Shown here: piece after piece, positions 35,133 to 44,597 of the stretch
Layout: each line of letters opens with the position of its first letter
Position numbering within the stretch: the first letter of the stretch is position 1
Source: JBOFWL01 sp051653605
GTDB taxonomy: Bacteria; Spirochaetota; Brevinematia; Brevinematales; Brevinemataceae
Reading direction: 5' to 3'
Assembly: GCA_051653605.1 (NCBI GenBank)
Contig: JBOFWL010000022.1
Location: 1-64,000, forward strand
Length of the DNA: 64,000 nt
The notes under the pieces: generated by a model
Seen by the model: the letters and a program-made list of their open reading frames with translations, nothing else
What the model was told of the DNA's origin: nothing
Database searches by the model: none
Position numbers and translations under genes: made by a program

Positions 35133-36091
35133 TGGATAAGAATTCTAAGATTTATATAGCAGGGCATCGAGGATTAGCTGGCTCCGCAATCGTCCGTGAA
35201 CTTCAGAAGCAAGGGTACACAAATCTTATCCTAAGAACATCAAAAGAGCTTAATCTTCGTGATGCTCTTGCAACCGATAATTTCTTTGCCAACGAAAAAC
35301 CTGAATATGTTTTCATGTGTGCTGGCACGGTTGGTGGTATTATTGCTAACAATACATATCCTGTTGAATTTACTCAAAATAATACTTTTATGATCATTAA
35401 TGTTTTGACAGCTGCCCACAAGTATAACGTCAAAAAACTCGTATATCTTGGTAGTTCCTGTATTTACCCTAAAGAAGCTCCTCAGCCAATCAAAGAGGAA
35501 TATCTTCTAACAGGAGGGCTTGAGCCCACAAACGAGGGTTATGCCCTTGCTAAAATTATGGGGATTAAGCTTTGCGATTATTATCGTAGACAATACCAAT
35601 GCGATTTCACCTCTGTTATGCCCTCAAATCTCTATGGCTTGAATGATAATTATGATCCAGAAAACTCGCATGTCATTGGTGCACTACTTCGTCGTTTTCA
35701 TGAGGCAAAAATTAATAATCTTGATGAAGTCGTTGTATGGGGGACTGGCACACCTCGTCGCGAGTTTACCTTTGCCGATGATTTTGCCAATGGGACGATA
35801 TTTGTCATGAAAAATCCTACAAAGGCATCTTTCTTAAATCTTGGAGTGGGCTACGATATAACTATCAAAGAATTAGCACAAACGATTGCATCTATCATAG
35901 GATTTGAAGGAAAGATTTCTTTTGACACTTCTAAACCTGACGGCACTAAACAAAAATTGATGGATTCTTCTAAGATTTTAGCGATGGGGTGGAAACCTCA
36001 ATTTGATTTGAAACAAGGGTTAGAAATAGCTTATAAAGATTTTGTTGAAAAATACAATAGTAATAGTCTTATCAAGCATAAAATAAAATAG
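35132..36091 (+). CDS. fcl: GDP-L-fucose synthase
   Basis: 319 residues with AGHRGLAGSAIVREL at the N-terminus, YLGSSCIYPKEAPQPIKE, and NEGYALAKIMG carrying the catalytic Tyr and Lys. It epimerises and reduces the Gmd product to GDP-L-fucose. The last dozen residues (YNSNSLIKHKIK) are lysine-rich and not typical. Confidence 0.94.
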   Translation: MDKNSKIYIAGHRGLAGSAIVRELQKQGYTNLILRTSKELNLRDALATDNFFANEKPEYVFMCAGTVGGIIANNTYPVEFTQNNTFMIINVLTAAHKYNVKKLVYLGSSCIYPKEAPQPIKEEYLLTGGLEPTNEGYALAKIMGIKLCDYYRRQYQCDFTSVMPSNLYGLNDNYDPENSHVIGALLRRFHEAKINNLDEVVVWGTGTPRREFTFADDFANGTIFVMKNPTKASFLNLGVGYDITIKELAQTIASIIGFEGKISFDTSKPDGTKQKLMDSSKILAMGWKPQFDLKQGLEIAYKDFVEKYNSNSLIKHKIK

Positions 36092-36102
36092 ATACTGTCT
36101 AT

Positions 36103-36305
36103 TATTATGGCGAAGTAAAATTCTAAATACTATGTGGGGTGGGGTAACAGCTGAATGAGTATGTTACCCCACCCCTAATTACTTTATTCAGGATAATGTT
36201 TTCCTGTATTTTCATCCCTAATTGCTATGCTCAGGGATAATAATACAGGTCTCAACCTAAAAAAAACAATTATATCACAGAAACAACGTTGTAGATGGTC
36301 AAGCT
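36103..36305. repeat. Dispersed intergenic repeat, copy 1
   Basis: About 200 bp resembling 40720-40905, sharing GAATGAG, CCCTAATTACTTT, CCTGTATTTTC, CAATTATAT and GATGGT in order. No coding potential is seen. This copy contains a 13-bp palindrome that the other lacks. Confidence 0.6.
36136..36175. terminator. Strong GC-rich hairpin after the fucose genes
   Basis: Perfect 13-bp inverted repeat GGGGTGGGGTAAC/GTTACCCCACCCC with a 14-nt loop, but no T run after it. It may end transcription from either side or be a mobile palindromic unit inserted in the repeat. Confidence 0.4.
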
Positions 36306-36319
36306 GTTCCATATTTAAA

Positions 36320-38626
36320 TTAAATTTTTATATCAAGGAATTTACTTGTTTTTTTAATTACTTTTAACAGTAGAATGACATATTTTCTTAATATACGATA
36401 TTGAAAGGAGTTTTGTGGTACTAGTTTCTTTATTATTAATTTCAGAATTTTTAATGTTTGAAGAGATGAGTGAATTGTAATTTTTTTGGGATATGTAATT
36501 TCCAATTTGGGTACTCTAATTCCATCTATATAATATTGTTGATAAAATTCTTGATTGTAGATATTATTAATTTTTTCTATAGGCACTTTTTGCTCTACAT
36601 GTAATAACTCTTCAGAAAACTTTTGTTTTGAAATCCCATTAAAAAGTTGTATCCAACGCTGAGTTGTCTTATTATTATCAAATTGCTTAACGCTTTCTTT
36701 GACTTGTTTACTAAGATTTTGGATGGTTTGTTTATCTTTTAATAAATTAATAATAGTATTACTTAACTCTTGTTCACTATTTTTGTTAAAAGTTACAACG
36801 CCATCACAATAGCAGAGCTCACAATAGGATAGATGAGACATCAAAACAGGTATACCATAGCTCATAGCTTCGGTAACAACTATTGGAAAGCCTTCATATT
36901 GGGATGGTAAAACTAATAGGGATGCTTTCTGTAAGTAAGGGGCGACATCTTTCTGAGCTCCTTCTAACTTAATATTTTGAGAAAGATTAAGTGATTTAAT
37001 AAGCTGTTTACATTCATTAAACAGCTTACCATCTCCTACCATTGTTAACTGTACAGTAGGAATAAATTGGATTACTTTTTTAAAAGCTCTAATAAGTAGT
37101 TTAGGGTTTTTCTGGTCTTCAAAGCGACCTATGAAAAGCAGTTGGTTATCTTCTAACGTACTCGAACAAGAGTCTGGATCAAATGTTAGTAGGTTAGGTA
37201 TATATATATGAGGAGTAGTGCTGGTTTGTTGTAAATATCGTTGATCACTTTGAGATAGAACGGTTACCGCATCTGCGCACGCGTGATAATCATGATATCT
37301 AATAGGATTTGCACCTTCACATATCATCCATAATGCTCCTCCATGTATAGAGCAGACACTAAAAACATCTTTAAACTGAGTATAAATCAGTAATAATAAA
37401 TCTCTTTCTTTCCAGTAATTGTGAACATGAATAAGATCTATATTATATTCTTTGATTTTTTGATTGATGAAACTAAAAAAATTATGTTTTGGGCAGTGAA
37501 CAATGATTATAGAATCTGGAATATCCATATGATGATCCGTGATATCATCTATAAAAAGATAAACTTTATAGCCTTCCTGAACAAGCTGTTTAATAAGCAA
37601 TGACGCAACACGCTCAACACCACCAATACCTAAATTATCCAAGATTACAGCAATGGTTTTAATAGAATGAGGTTTTTTTACTGGTTTTGAAAAGGGTAAC
37701 AGGTGTAGTAGATTACGTGGTGAATAGTATCTATAAAAAATATCAAAAATACGTTCTGCACCTAATGCATCACAAAATTCAATAAATTTATCTGATAAAT
37801 CTGATAATTGAACTCTAAACATAAAGAAGTTTGTGATTATATAATCGTGTAAGTGCTCTATTTTACTAACAGGATATTGCTGATTAATTTGATATTTTTC
37901 TTTAAATGCATCTAGGGAACTGTATACGGTTTTAAAATTAGCAATCCACTTTTGATAAGCGACAGGGTTATTTAAGTCAATTGCATCGGAGTTTTCATCA
38001 TGAATACAATAAACATAAGTAGCATTATGACAAAATTCATAATGTTTTGCAAAAAAAGAATAAATATAGGCTAACAGAAAATCTTCAGAGTGGGTGATTC
38101 TTGCCCTAGGAATTTCTTCGAGTGCTCTTTTTAATAATTCTGTTGAGATACAGCTTCCTCCAGCGCTCCACGAAAAAAAACTATTACAAACAAATAATGT
38201 TTTAAAGATATCCTCTCCATACAAAGGGTAGGAATATTGACGTATTTCTTCCGAGGTAGACTTCACTAATCTAAATTGGATATAATCAGGAGATTTTTCA
38301 TTGATTAGATTTGCCAACGCTTTAAGAGTATCAGGGGTTAGTAAATCATCCGAATCTAAAAATACACAAAACTGACCTTGAGCATGTAAAATACCCGTAC
38401 GGCGAGTTTCATGGGTTCCTTGATTGGTTTCATGAATAAAAGAGCGAATGCGAGAGTCTTTTTGAGCGTATTCATCAATAATACGTTGACTATTATCCTG
38501 ACTTGCATCATTGACTAAAATAATTTCAAAATCTTGAAAAGATTGCATAAATAAACTATCTAAGCACTTGGAAAGATACTTATCTGTATTATAAACAGGA
38601 ATAATGATGCTTATCAATTTATACAT
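36320..38626 (-). CDS. Two-domain glycosyltransferase, GT2 fused to GT4
   Basis: 768 residues from the ATG at 38626 (AGGA upstream), giving MYKLISIIIPVYN. Residues 1 to about 320 form a GT2 domain with VFLDSDDLL. From about 345 a GT4 domain follows: VILDNLGIGGVERVASLL, LLFIGRFEDQKNP, and LPSQYEGFPIVVTEAMSYG with the E-x7-E donor site. The two catalytic units could add consecutive sugars to one acceptor. The tail of about 90 residues is basic. It is separated by non-coding repeats from its neighbours and is probably transcribed alone. Confidence 0.85.
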   Translation of the reverse strand: MYKLISIIIPVYNTDKYLSKCLDSLFMQSFQDFEIILVNDASQDNSQRIIDEYAQKDSRIRSFIHETNQGTHETRRTGILHAQGQFCVFLDSDDLLTPDTLKALANLINEKSPDYIQFRLVKSTSEEIRQYSYPLYGEDIFKTLFVCNSFFSWSAGGSCISTELLKRALEEIPRARITHSEDFLLAYIYSFFAKHYEFCHNATYVYCIHDENSDAIDLNNPVAYQKWIANFKTVYSSLDAFKEKYQINQQYPVSKIEHLHDYIITNFFMFRVQLSDLSDKFIEFCDALGAERIFDIFYRYYSPRNLLHLLPFSKPVKKPHSIKTIAVILDNLGIGGVERVASLLIKQLVQEGYKVYLFIDDITDHHMDIPDSIIIVHCPKHNFFSFINQKIKEYNIDLIHVHNYWKERDLLLLIYTQFKDVFSVCSIHGGALWMICEGANPIRYHDYHACADAVTVLSQSDQRYLQQTSTTPHIYIPNLLTFDPDSCSSTLEDNQLLFIGRFEDQKNPKLLIRAFKKVIQFIPTVQLTMVGDGKLFNECKQLIKSLNLSQNIKLEGAQKDVAPYLQKASLLVLPSQYEGFPIVVTEAMSYGIPVLMSHLSYCELCYCDGVVTFNKNSEQELSNTIINLLKDKQTIQNLSKQVKESVKQFDNNKTTQRWIQLFNGISKQKFSEELLHVEQKVPIEKINNIYNQEFYQQYYIDGIRVPKLEITYPKKITIHSSLQTLKILKLIIKKLVPQNSFQYRILRKYVILLLKVIKKTSKFLDIKI

Positions 38627-38656
38627 AGGAAATCCTCTGTGTTTTAAATTCATCAT

Positions 38657-39587
38657 TCTGAAAAACTATAAGGCATTACAGAATGGTATTTAATCTTATA
38701 GATATTTTTTCGTAGAATTTTACCCAATTGGGAGTTTGTTTCTGATATTTACTAAGTAGGGCCATTTCTATGGCTTAAGATCTTATTTTTAGAGTTGTGC
38801 TATTGCAGTGATGGTAAGATCATCAATAAATTCTCCTAATATATTTTTGCATTACGCCATTATTTATCAAAAATTGCTCTAGAGGAGTAAAAATAATGTC
38901 TTCTTGACGTAGAAAGTAGCTTTCCGTGCCTTTCTGCCAAGCAGAGGCGCTATATTCTCGTATAATAATGAACTTTTGTGTGCTAAATTGAAAATGCTTA
39001 TGTTCAATGATGCGAGAATAGAGGGATTTCTATATCAATAGGGCATTCCCTTAATAGTTTTCTATATTGAATATTTTAGTTTATATCTTAAGTATACAAT
39101 ATGCTAGAATACTAAAACAATAATATGTATCGATCATTCCTATAAAAAATGATTTTATTTTCAATAACGAGGCATTTTGTGCCTTATAAGTAAAAATTGA
39201 ACTGTATAATCTATAGCCTACAACGAAAAAGCCGTGATATTGATTTATTTACAATAATCGTTGATTAAGAAGACAATTATAAGATTACAACGATACGTTC
39301 TACCACATTAAGAGTATTCATTTTACCTAATCATCTATAAGTAGGTTGCATCTTTAAATGAAAAAGTATTAAGAGCCTAGCCTAAGGTATACACACATGA
39401 TACATGTTTTTATACTAAATGTCAACAATGGTTTTAGGGGATATTACCCCTTCGCAGATTTCTGCTCAGTCTTCTAAAAAAGCCAACTCCTGCGTTTAAA
39501 TGGGACGTGATAGCCAGAAGAGACATAAGTAAAGACTCAAAATTAGTTCTGAAAGGCGTATATAGATTGAGCCATCCAGATAGATTT
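38657..39587. other. Gene-poor, decayed region
   Basis: More than 900 bp without a complete gene. It holds an unrecognised coding remnant (38823-39036). The remainder, including the 70-codon plus-strand frame at 39507-39719 that overlaps the next gene, shows no motif or ribosome binding site that I trust. Confidence 0.5.
38823..39036 (-). pseudogene. Unrecognised coding remnant
   Basis: A minus-strand frame without a start codon reads SRIIEHKHFQFSTQKF, then IIIREYSASAWQKGTESYF and LRQEDIIFTPLEQFL, ending at TGA (38823). The composition looks like real protein, probably the C-terminus of a lost surface-glycan gene. No family assigned. Confidence 0.35.
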
Positions 39588-40661
39588 TTATCTTGGCCTT
39601 TTCAATATTTTTTTGATAATAGAATACAAGCCTATTTTTTTCAATATTCTAATAATAGCTTTTTTTATTTTCTGTTTGCAGGAAAGCCCGCCATAACTAT
39701 GCCCTTTATTATCGGTTAGAAGGCATATTTTCTCCCTTAACTTAGGGTTTTCCGTATAGAAAATCAGAAGTTTAGGATTAAAATTGAATGCGTCATCTAT
39801 CGACCACTCCAGTATATTAAAGACTGTATGCATTTCTTTTACATATGTTTCTTTGTAATTATCAGGTAAATTTGTGTACCATACTGTAGATTGATATAAT
39901 AAATCTATAAGTTTCGCTTTGTATTGCTCAAAATACCCGTTTTTCTTCCAAAATGTTGCAATATTAAACAAAATTTTAGGCATATCTTTGTGGGAGACAT
40001 GTTCTTGTTTCGTGATAGAATTTTCACGTTGGCGATAGTGGTAATAAGTTTTAAGGTCTCCTACAGCTAAGGGTTCAATTGCAGCAATATATTTATGCCA
40101 AAATTCTTCGTCTTCATGTTTAAGGAATTCTGGAAAAGTAATATTTTTATCCTTTATATCCTTTGTTAGATAAATTTTACCCCAAGCTGTAGAGCTGAAG
40201 TTATATATATTTAGAGCATTGATTTTTTGGGGAGGAAAGAGAAAGGGGGGATCATAATATGGATCATAGCTCACTTCTTTACTAACATCATCAAAGAGAA
40301 GTGCAGAAAACACGCCAAGATTAGAGTTACTCTTTTGCATGAGGGTTAAGACATTTTGGTAAGCATCTTTTTCTATCCAGTCATCACTATCAATAAAGGT
40401 GATATACTCTCCAGTTGCATGTGTAATACCTGTATTTCTTGCTCCCCCTAGACCAAGATTTTTTTCATGTTTTACGTATTTAATACGGCTATCTTTTTGT
40501 TGATACTCCAAGATGATTTTTTCACTATTATCTGGAGAACAATCATTAATAATGATTATTTCAAGATTTTGGTGAGTCTGATTCACAACTGAGTCAAGGC
40601 ACTCTGCTAAATATTGCTCAACACTATATACTGGTATTATGACAGATATTTTAGAATTCAT
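39588..40661 (-). CDS. GT2 family glycosyltransferase
   Basis: 357 residues. GT2 A-fold: KISVIIPVYSVEQYL, IIINDCSPDNS, GGARNTGITHATGEYITFIDSDDWI with the DxD-like metal site, and HEDEEFWHKYI further on. The C-terminal 30 residues are strongly basic and probably touch the membrane. The N-terminal half is similar in style to the GT2 domain at 36320-38626. Donor and acceptor are unknown. Confidence 0.85.
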   Translation of the reverse strand: MNSKISVIIPVYSVEQYLAECLDSVVNQTHQNLEIIIINDCSPDNSEKIILEYQQKDSRIKYVKHEKNLGLGGARNTGITHATGEYITFIDSDDWIEKDAYQNVLTLMQKSNSNLGVFSALLFDDVSKEVSYDPYYDPPFLFPPQKINALNIYNFSSTAWGKIYLTKDIKDKNITFPEFLKHEDEEFWHKYIAAIEPLAVGDLKTYYHYRQRENSITKQEHVSHKDMPKILFNIATFWKKNGYFEQYKAKLIDLLYQSTVWYTNLPDNYKETYVKEMHTVFNILEWSIDDAFNFNPKLLIFYTENPKLREKICLLTDNKGHSYGGLSCKQKIKKAIIRILKKIGLYSIIKKILKRPR

Positions 40662-41144
40662 TTATAACCTCTTTTGTCATATGCTTTTATAAAAATCACA
40701 AATTATATATTGATCTGCCCCATAATGGCACCAGTTTGAAGTGGGATTTTACAACTATACGGGGATGTATAGCCGTTGAATGAGGATATTGCACAGCCCT
40801 AATTACTTTGTTCAAGAATAACAATATTATAATATTTACCTGTATTTTCGTCAAAGTTTCAACGTTAAATCAATTATATTACAGGAAAATTGAAGATGGT
40901 TAAGCGGACCCTCCGTAAACGGAGGGCTACTACCAAAATGAACTACCCACTAGAGTTTTCTCAATGAAACTTTTGGTAATTACTTGCCTTTATTAAGCTA
41001 TTTTCCCTTGGATATTACAGATTAGTATAAAAATATATTGATATTTATCTGGCAAGATGCCATAAAAGGAATCTATCAAAAATTTTAGATGCTTTAGTAA
41101 GGTAACATGGAATTAATAACTAAAATTATTAGTCTGGAGGTATT
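40662..41144. other. Intergenic region with repeat and IS-like ends
   Basis: Holds TGATCTGCCCC (40711-40721), the second copy of the 200-bp repeat, and a hairpin CCCTCCGT/ACGGAGGG near 40910-40927, recalling subterminal palindromes of IS200/IS605 elements. The start region of the sialyltransferase gene, with TGGAGG, closes it. No gene is seen. Confidence 0.5.
40720..40905. repeat. Dispersed intergenic repeat, copy 2
   Basis: Diverged counterpart of 36103-36305. It begins within ten bases of the IS-end-like 11-mer TGATCTGCCCC, suggesting the repeat once belonged to a mobile element. Confidence 0.6.
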
Positions 41145-42374
41145 ATGAAGAGATATTTGTTGATTATTTTGTCCGCACTAGCAACGTGTTCTGTAGTACC
41201 AAACCCTGTAGCTATCTCATTTGGGGTTAGCCCTACAATTGAGGCATTACTCCCAATAAGTGATTATGCAATCTATACCGATGAGGCAACGTTACCAACT
41301 TTATATAGTTCCTTAACGTTTTTATCACATGATAAGCCTTCATATTTTTATTCAGCAAGAGCTGGGGCTATTAATACTACAAGAGTGCCACCTCATGTAA
41401 AGGTACTAAGTAGCGATGCAGAATTAAAAGATAAAATTGCAGAACTTAATGCTACTAATCCTAATTCAACCTTTACCTTTTATATGAATGATCTTCGTTT
41501 AGCTAAATTACAAATGTTTTTTTATTCTCAGGGTATTTCCGCAGATCGTGTGCGAGCTATTATGTTGAGTGACGGAACAGCTACCTACGCTGGTTTTACT
41601 GACAACTATCTTTCCCAAGACGCTTTTTCTAAATGGAACCAAGCTAAACGGAGAGTACTTGATACTTTAAGCAGGCCAACAGCTCTCAGTGATAAAGATG
41701 AATTTATTCCTGATGGAACTTTTTTAACAGGGCCAGATGTTTCTTCTAATATAGAATTTTGGATGCAATGGCCAGAATTACTTAGTACTTCTAGTGATGA
41801 GTTGCGTAGACATCTGGAAACAACAACAGGAAAGTATTATAAAGTTCAACCCTCTGAATACTATGACTTGCTACCCTCTGCAAAACAGGAGGATTTTCAA
41901 AAGCTAGTTGGACTGGATAAATCATGGGCTAAAGGAGAGGGAAATGGAACACTTAATAATCAAACAATTCTAGAAGCTTTAAATGATTCTCCCAATCCCA
42001 ATATTATCATTGTGGGAACAAATCCTTTTGGCAATCAGACAGACAAATATATTGCTCAGGTTAAAAATAAGTATGGTGACAAGTTCGATTACTTTTTTAA
42101 GGCACATCCAGCAGATTCTACTAACCCTGCAGATACTACTATTACAGTATTCCCCAATCGTTTACCAATGGAAGCTATTCTCTTTGCCTACTCAGATAAT
42201 ATTGCTGTCCTCGGGGGGTATGAATCTTCATTATTTATGAGTGCTCCAACAAAAATAGAAAAGTTTTTCTTTCCTAAACGTAATGGAACAGTAACCAGCC
42301 CTGAAAATCTTTTATCCCCCTTAAATGGAATGTATCAAAAAGGGATATTAGGTAAAGTTGAATTTATCAGATAG
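41145..42374 (+). CDS. GT80-like sialyltransferase lipoprotein
   Basis: 409 residues. Signal MKRYLLIILSALATC gives a lipid Cys at 15. The mature part follows the GT80 (PmST1/Photobacterium) pattern. YTDEATLPTL parallels the family's YVDHASLPTL, and SDG at 142-144 has Asp143 where the catalytic base lies. DLLPSAKQEDFQKLVG parallels the helix before the second domain, FKAHP at 318-322 holds the CMP-binding His, and GGYESSLF at 358-365 carries the Ser pair. Photobacterium enzymes of this family are also lipoproteins. It would add sialic acid (alpha-2,3 or 2,6) to a glycan. No CMP-sialic acid genes are in the window, so the donor must come from elsewhere. Confidence 0.72.
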   Translation: MKRYLLIILSALATCSVVPNPVAISFGVSPTIEALLPISDYAIYTDEATLPTLYSSLTFLSHDKPSYFYSARAGAINTTRVPPHVKVLSSDAELKDKIAELNATNPNSTFTFYMNDLRLAKLQMFFYSQGISADRVRAIMLSDGTATYAGFTDNYLSQDAFSKWNQAKRRVLDTLSRPTALSDKDEFIPDGTFLTGPDVSSNIEFWMQWPELLSTSSDELRRHLETTTGKYYKVQPSEYYDLLPSAKQEDFQKLVGLDKSWAKGEGNGTLNNQTILEALNDSPNPNIIIVGTNPFGNQTDKYIAQVKNKYGDKFDYFFKAHPADSTNPADTTITVFPNRLPMEAILFAYSDNIAVLGGYESSLFMSAPTKIEKFFFPKRNGTVTSPENLLSPLNGMYQKGILGKVEFIR

Positions 42375-42406
42375 AAAAATAATTGTTATATAGAAAGTAT
42401 CTATAT

Positions 42407-42437
42407 AAACCCCATAGACTTAAAATCTGTGGGGTTT
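42407..42437 (+). terminator. Terminator of the sialyltransferase gene
   Basis: AAACCCCATAGA paired with TCTGTGGGGTTT (12 bp with one G-T), then T residues. Confidence 0.7.
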
Positions 42438-42498
42438 TCTATATTCAAAATTAGAATGAACTTATACTTCTTATAGTTGAGGAGATGTGGCATATTCA

Positions 42499-42705
42499 TC
42501 GACGATAATTTTATAGTAAAGCTCCTTCTCTGGGTTGAGATTTTGAACTTATAATACTCTACCACCCAATCTAGGGTAGTGAAAACTTGTTAAAGTCTGT
42601 TGTACAAGGAGATACGAGGGTAATCTGTTTTAAGATTATCAATGTACTTTTACTGGTAGGCAGGTAAGAAAAGCAATAGGTAAAAACTTGCTTGGCTGAA
42701 TATCC
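42499..42705 (-). pseudogene. Relic of a second type IIG restriction-modification gene
   Basis: Two blocks match the 3' part of the gene at 3224-6433. 42517-42571 matches about 3366-3420, and 42579-42705 matches about 3666-3800 (AAACTTGTTAAAGTC, ACTGGTAGGCAGG). The roughly 245 bp between them in the intact gene are deleted here, and frames are broken. Confidence 0.75.
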
Positions 42706-42721
42706 TTCTCATAGCATGTAT

Positions 42722-42747
42722 AAAAAGCCCACTCAAGTGGGCTTTTT
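42722..42747 (-). terminator. Terminator of the rbs operon
   Basis: AAAAAGCCCACT/AGTGGGCTTTTT nearly touching at the centre, with A and T runs; it lies two bases after the rbsB stop. Confidence 0.8.
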
Positions 42748-42749
42748 AC

Positions 42750-43625
42750 TTATTGGGAAATAAGAGTTAAGTCAACGGGAATAATAGAGTCAACAGGAGT
42801 TCCATTTATGATCTTAGCAGCCTGATCCACACCTAGTACTCCAATTTGATCGGGTTTTTGAGCAACAGTTGCAGCTAATTTTCCTTCTTTAACAGCTGCA
42901 ACAGCATCTGGAGTGGCATCGAATCCTACAATAATGATTTTCTTTTTAGCAGATTCAGCTGCCTTAAGAGCTCCAAGTGCCATTTCATCATTATGAGCAA
43001 AAATAGCAGCGACATCACTATTTGCTTGAAGAAGTCCTTCTGTCACCGTGAGGCCTCTAGCACGATCAAAGTCTGCAGGTTGTTTGGCAACAATATTTAA
43101 TCCTACTGCCGCTGCGGCCTCATTAAATCCATTACCTCTGTCTCTGGCAGCAGATGTTCCGGGAATACCTTCTAATTCAATTACTTTCGACCCATTTGGA
43201 ATTACGGAAGCAATATATTCTCCAGCCATTTTTCCGCCTTGAACATTATCAGATGCAATATGAGTCGTTACTTCTGCACCATTGATTACACGATCAAGAG
43301 AAATAACAGGGATATTAGCATTAATAGCAAGTTGGGCAGATCTAGAAGAGCTATCACTATCAACAGGATTAATCATTAAGACAGCGACTTTTCGTGAAAC
43401 AAGATCTTCTATGTTAGAAAGTTCTTTTGCCACATCGTTTTGAGCATCTAATACGACTACATCGTACCCAAGCTGAGAAGCTTGTTTTACAGCTCCATCT
43501 CGAAGTTCAACAAAAAAAGGATTGTTTAGTGTCGAAACAGCTAACCCTATGACTGTTTTCTTTTCTTTTTGGGCACATGCGGTTACCATGATAAGAATGC
43601 TTAAAAAAAGAGATGTTTTTTTCAT
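42750..43625 (-). CDS. rbsB: Ribose ABC transporter substrate-binding lipoprotein
   Basis: 291 residues. Lipoprotein signal MKKTSLFLSILIMVTAC. The mature domain has GLAVSTLNNPFFVELRDG, the ribose-binding NPVDSDS and FAHNDEMALGALKA. It captures ribose outside the inner membrane for RbsA/RbsC. In E. coli RbsB is a free periplasmic protein; here it is lipid-anchored, as are the other binding proteins in the window. Confidence 0.92.
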   Translation of the reverse strand: MKKTSLFLSILIMVTACAQKEKKTVIGLAVSTLNNPFFVELRDGAVKQASQLGYDVVVLDAQNDVAKELSNIEDLVSRKVAVLMINPVDSDSSSRSAQLAINANIPVISLDRVINGAEVTTHIASDNVQGGKMAGEYIASVIPNGSKVIELEGIPGTSAARDRGNGFNEAAAAVGLNIVAKQPADFDRARGLTVTEGLLQANSDVAAIFAHNDEMALGALKAAESAKKKIIIVGFDATPDAVAAVKEGKLAATVAQKPDQIGVLGVDQAAKIINGTPVDSIIPVDLTLISQ

Positions 43626-43649
43626 TTATTTCCTCCAAAAAATTGGTAG

Positions 43650-44588
43650 TTATTGTTTTGTACTTAGAACAGCAAGTAAAATTACTAATGCTTTTACTAC
43701 CATTTGATAGTAAGCTGAAACATTTAAAAGATTTAATGTATTACCTAAAATAGCAATAATTAAGGCACCCAACATGCTTTTTAGAATACTTCCTCGCCCT
43801 CCGTTTAGAGAAGTTCCTCCAAGAACAACCGCGGCAATGGCATCGAGTTCATACCCAGAACCTGCTGTGGGAGGGGCAGACCCTAATCGTGAGGTAAGTA
43901 TCAATCCTGCTAGTGCAGCACAGGCGCCTGATATAATATAAACCCAAAATTTCATTTGTGCGACAGGAACACCTGCGGTCACTGCGGATTTTTCGCTTCC
44001 ACCTACTGCATAAATATAGCGACCATACTTAGTTTGATGTAATACCCAATATAAAATTGAATATAATACTACCATAATTATTACTGGGGATGGAATCCCT
44101 AAAATATACCCTTCTCCTACAAAAGAAAATAGTCCTGAATTTGTAATTGATGTAGGAATTGTCGCTGGGATACCATTAGTGACGATATAAGTAATTCCTC
44201 TTGCAAGAGTCATGGTAACCAAGGTGGCAATAAAAGCCTGTATTTTAAAGTATACGACAAAAACTCCATTAAGAGAGCCTAATATAATCCCAGTAACAAT
44301 TGAAACTATAATTGCAGGGATAGAACCAGATCCACCAATAAGGGTAAAGGCTCCTAAGGCAGAACTTAAGGCAAAAATTGATCCAACAGATAGATCAATC
44401 CCTCCCGTAAGGATAACTAATGTCATACCAGCGGCAATCACAGCATTAACGGAAGTTTGACGAAAAACGTTGATTAAATTGTTTAATGCTAAAAAACGTG
44501 GCTCAATAATACTAATAATAGTACAAAATATTATAAAAAACAATAAAATGGCATATTTAAATACAAATTTTTCAAGTTTTAAAATCAT
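43650..44588 (-). CDS. rbsC: Ribose ABC transporter permease
   Basis: 312 residues, eight to ten membrane helices. It carries the family sequence AGMTLVILTGGIDLSVGSIFAL near residue 57 and the ATPase-contact stretch around AAVVLGGTSLNGGRGS. The gene lies between rbsA and rbsB. Confidence 0.95.
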   Translation of the reverse strand: MILKLEKFVFKYAILLFFIIFCTIISIIEPRFLALNNLINVFRQTSVNAVIAAGMTLVILTGGIDLSVGSIFALSSALGAFTLIGGSGSIPAIIVSIVTGIILGSLNGVFVVYFKIQAFIATLVTMTLARGITYIVTNGIPATIPTSITNSGLFSFVGEGYILGIPSPVIIMVVLYSILYWVLHQTKYGRYIYAVGGSEKSAVTAGVPVAQMKFWVYIISGACAALAGLILTSRLGSAPPTAGSGYELDAIAAVVLGGTSLNGGRGSILKSMLGALIIAILGNTLNLLNVSAYYQMVVKALVILLAVLSTKQ

Positions 44589-44597
44589 TTTTATCTC

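Larger units (their letters stand above)
42375..42749. other. Intergenic region with two terminators and a restriction-gene relic
   Basis: Between the sialyltransferase gene and rbsB lie a terminator for each and, in between, a decayed fragment of a type IIG restriction gene. Confidence 0.6.

Noticed and set aside
39507..39719. Plus-strand 70-codon ORF
   Set aside because: No ribosome binding site, low-complexity Phe/Tyr-rich composition, and its second half is antisense to the 3' end of a real GT2 gene.
40906..40960. IS200/IS605 element end
   Set aside because: The hairpin CCCTCCGT/ACGGAGGG is suggestive, but no TnpA or TnpB sequence is nearby, so it is mentioned only in the region description.
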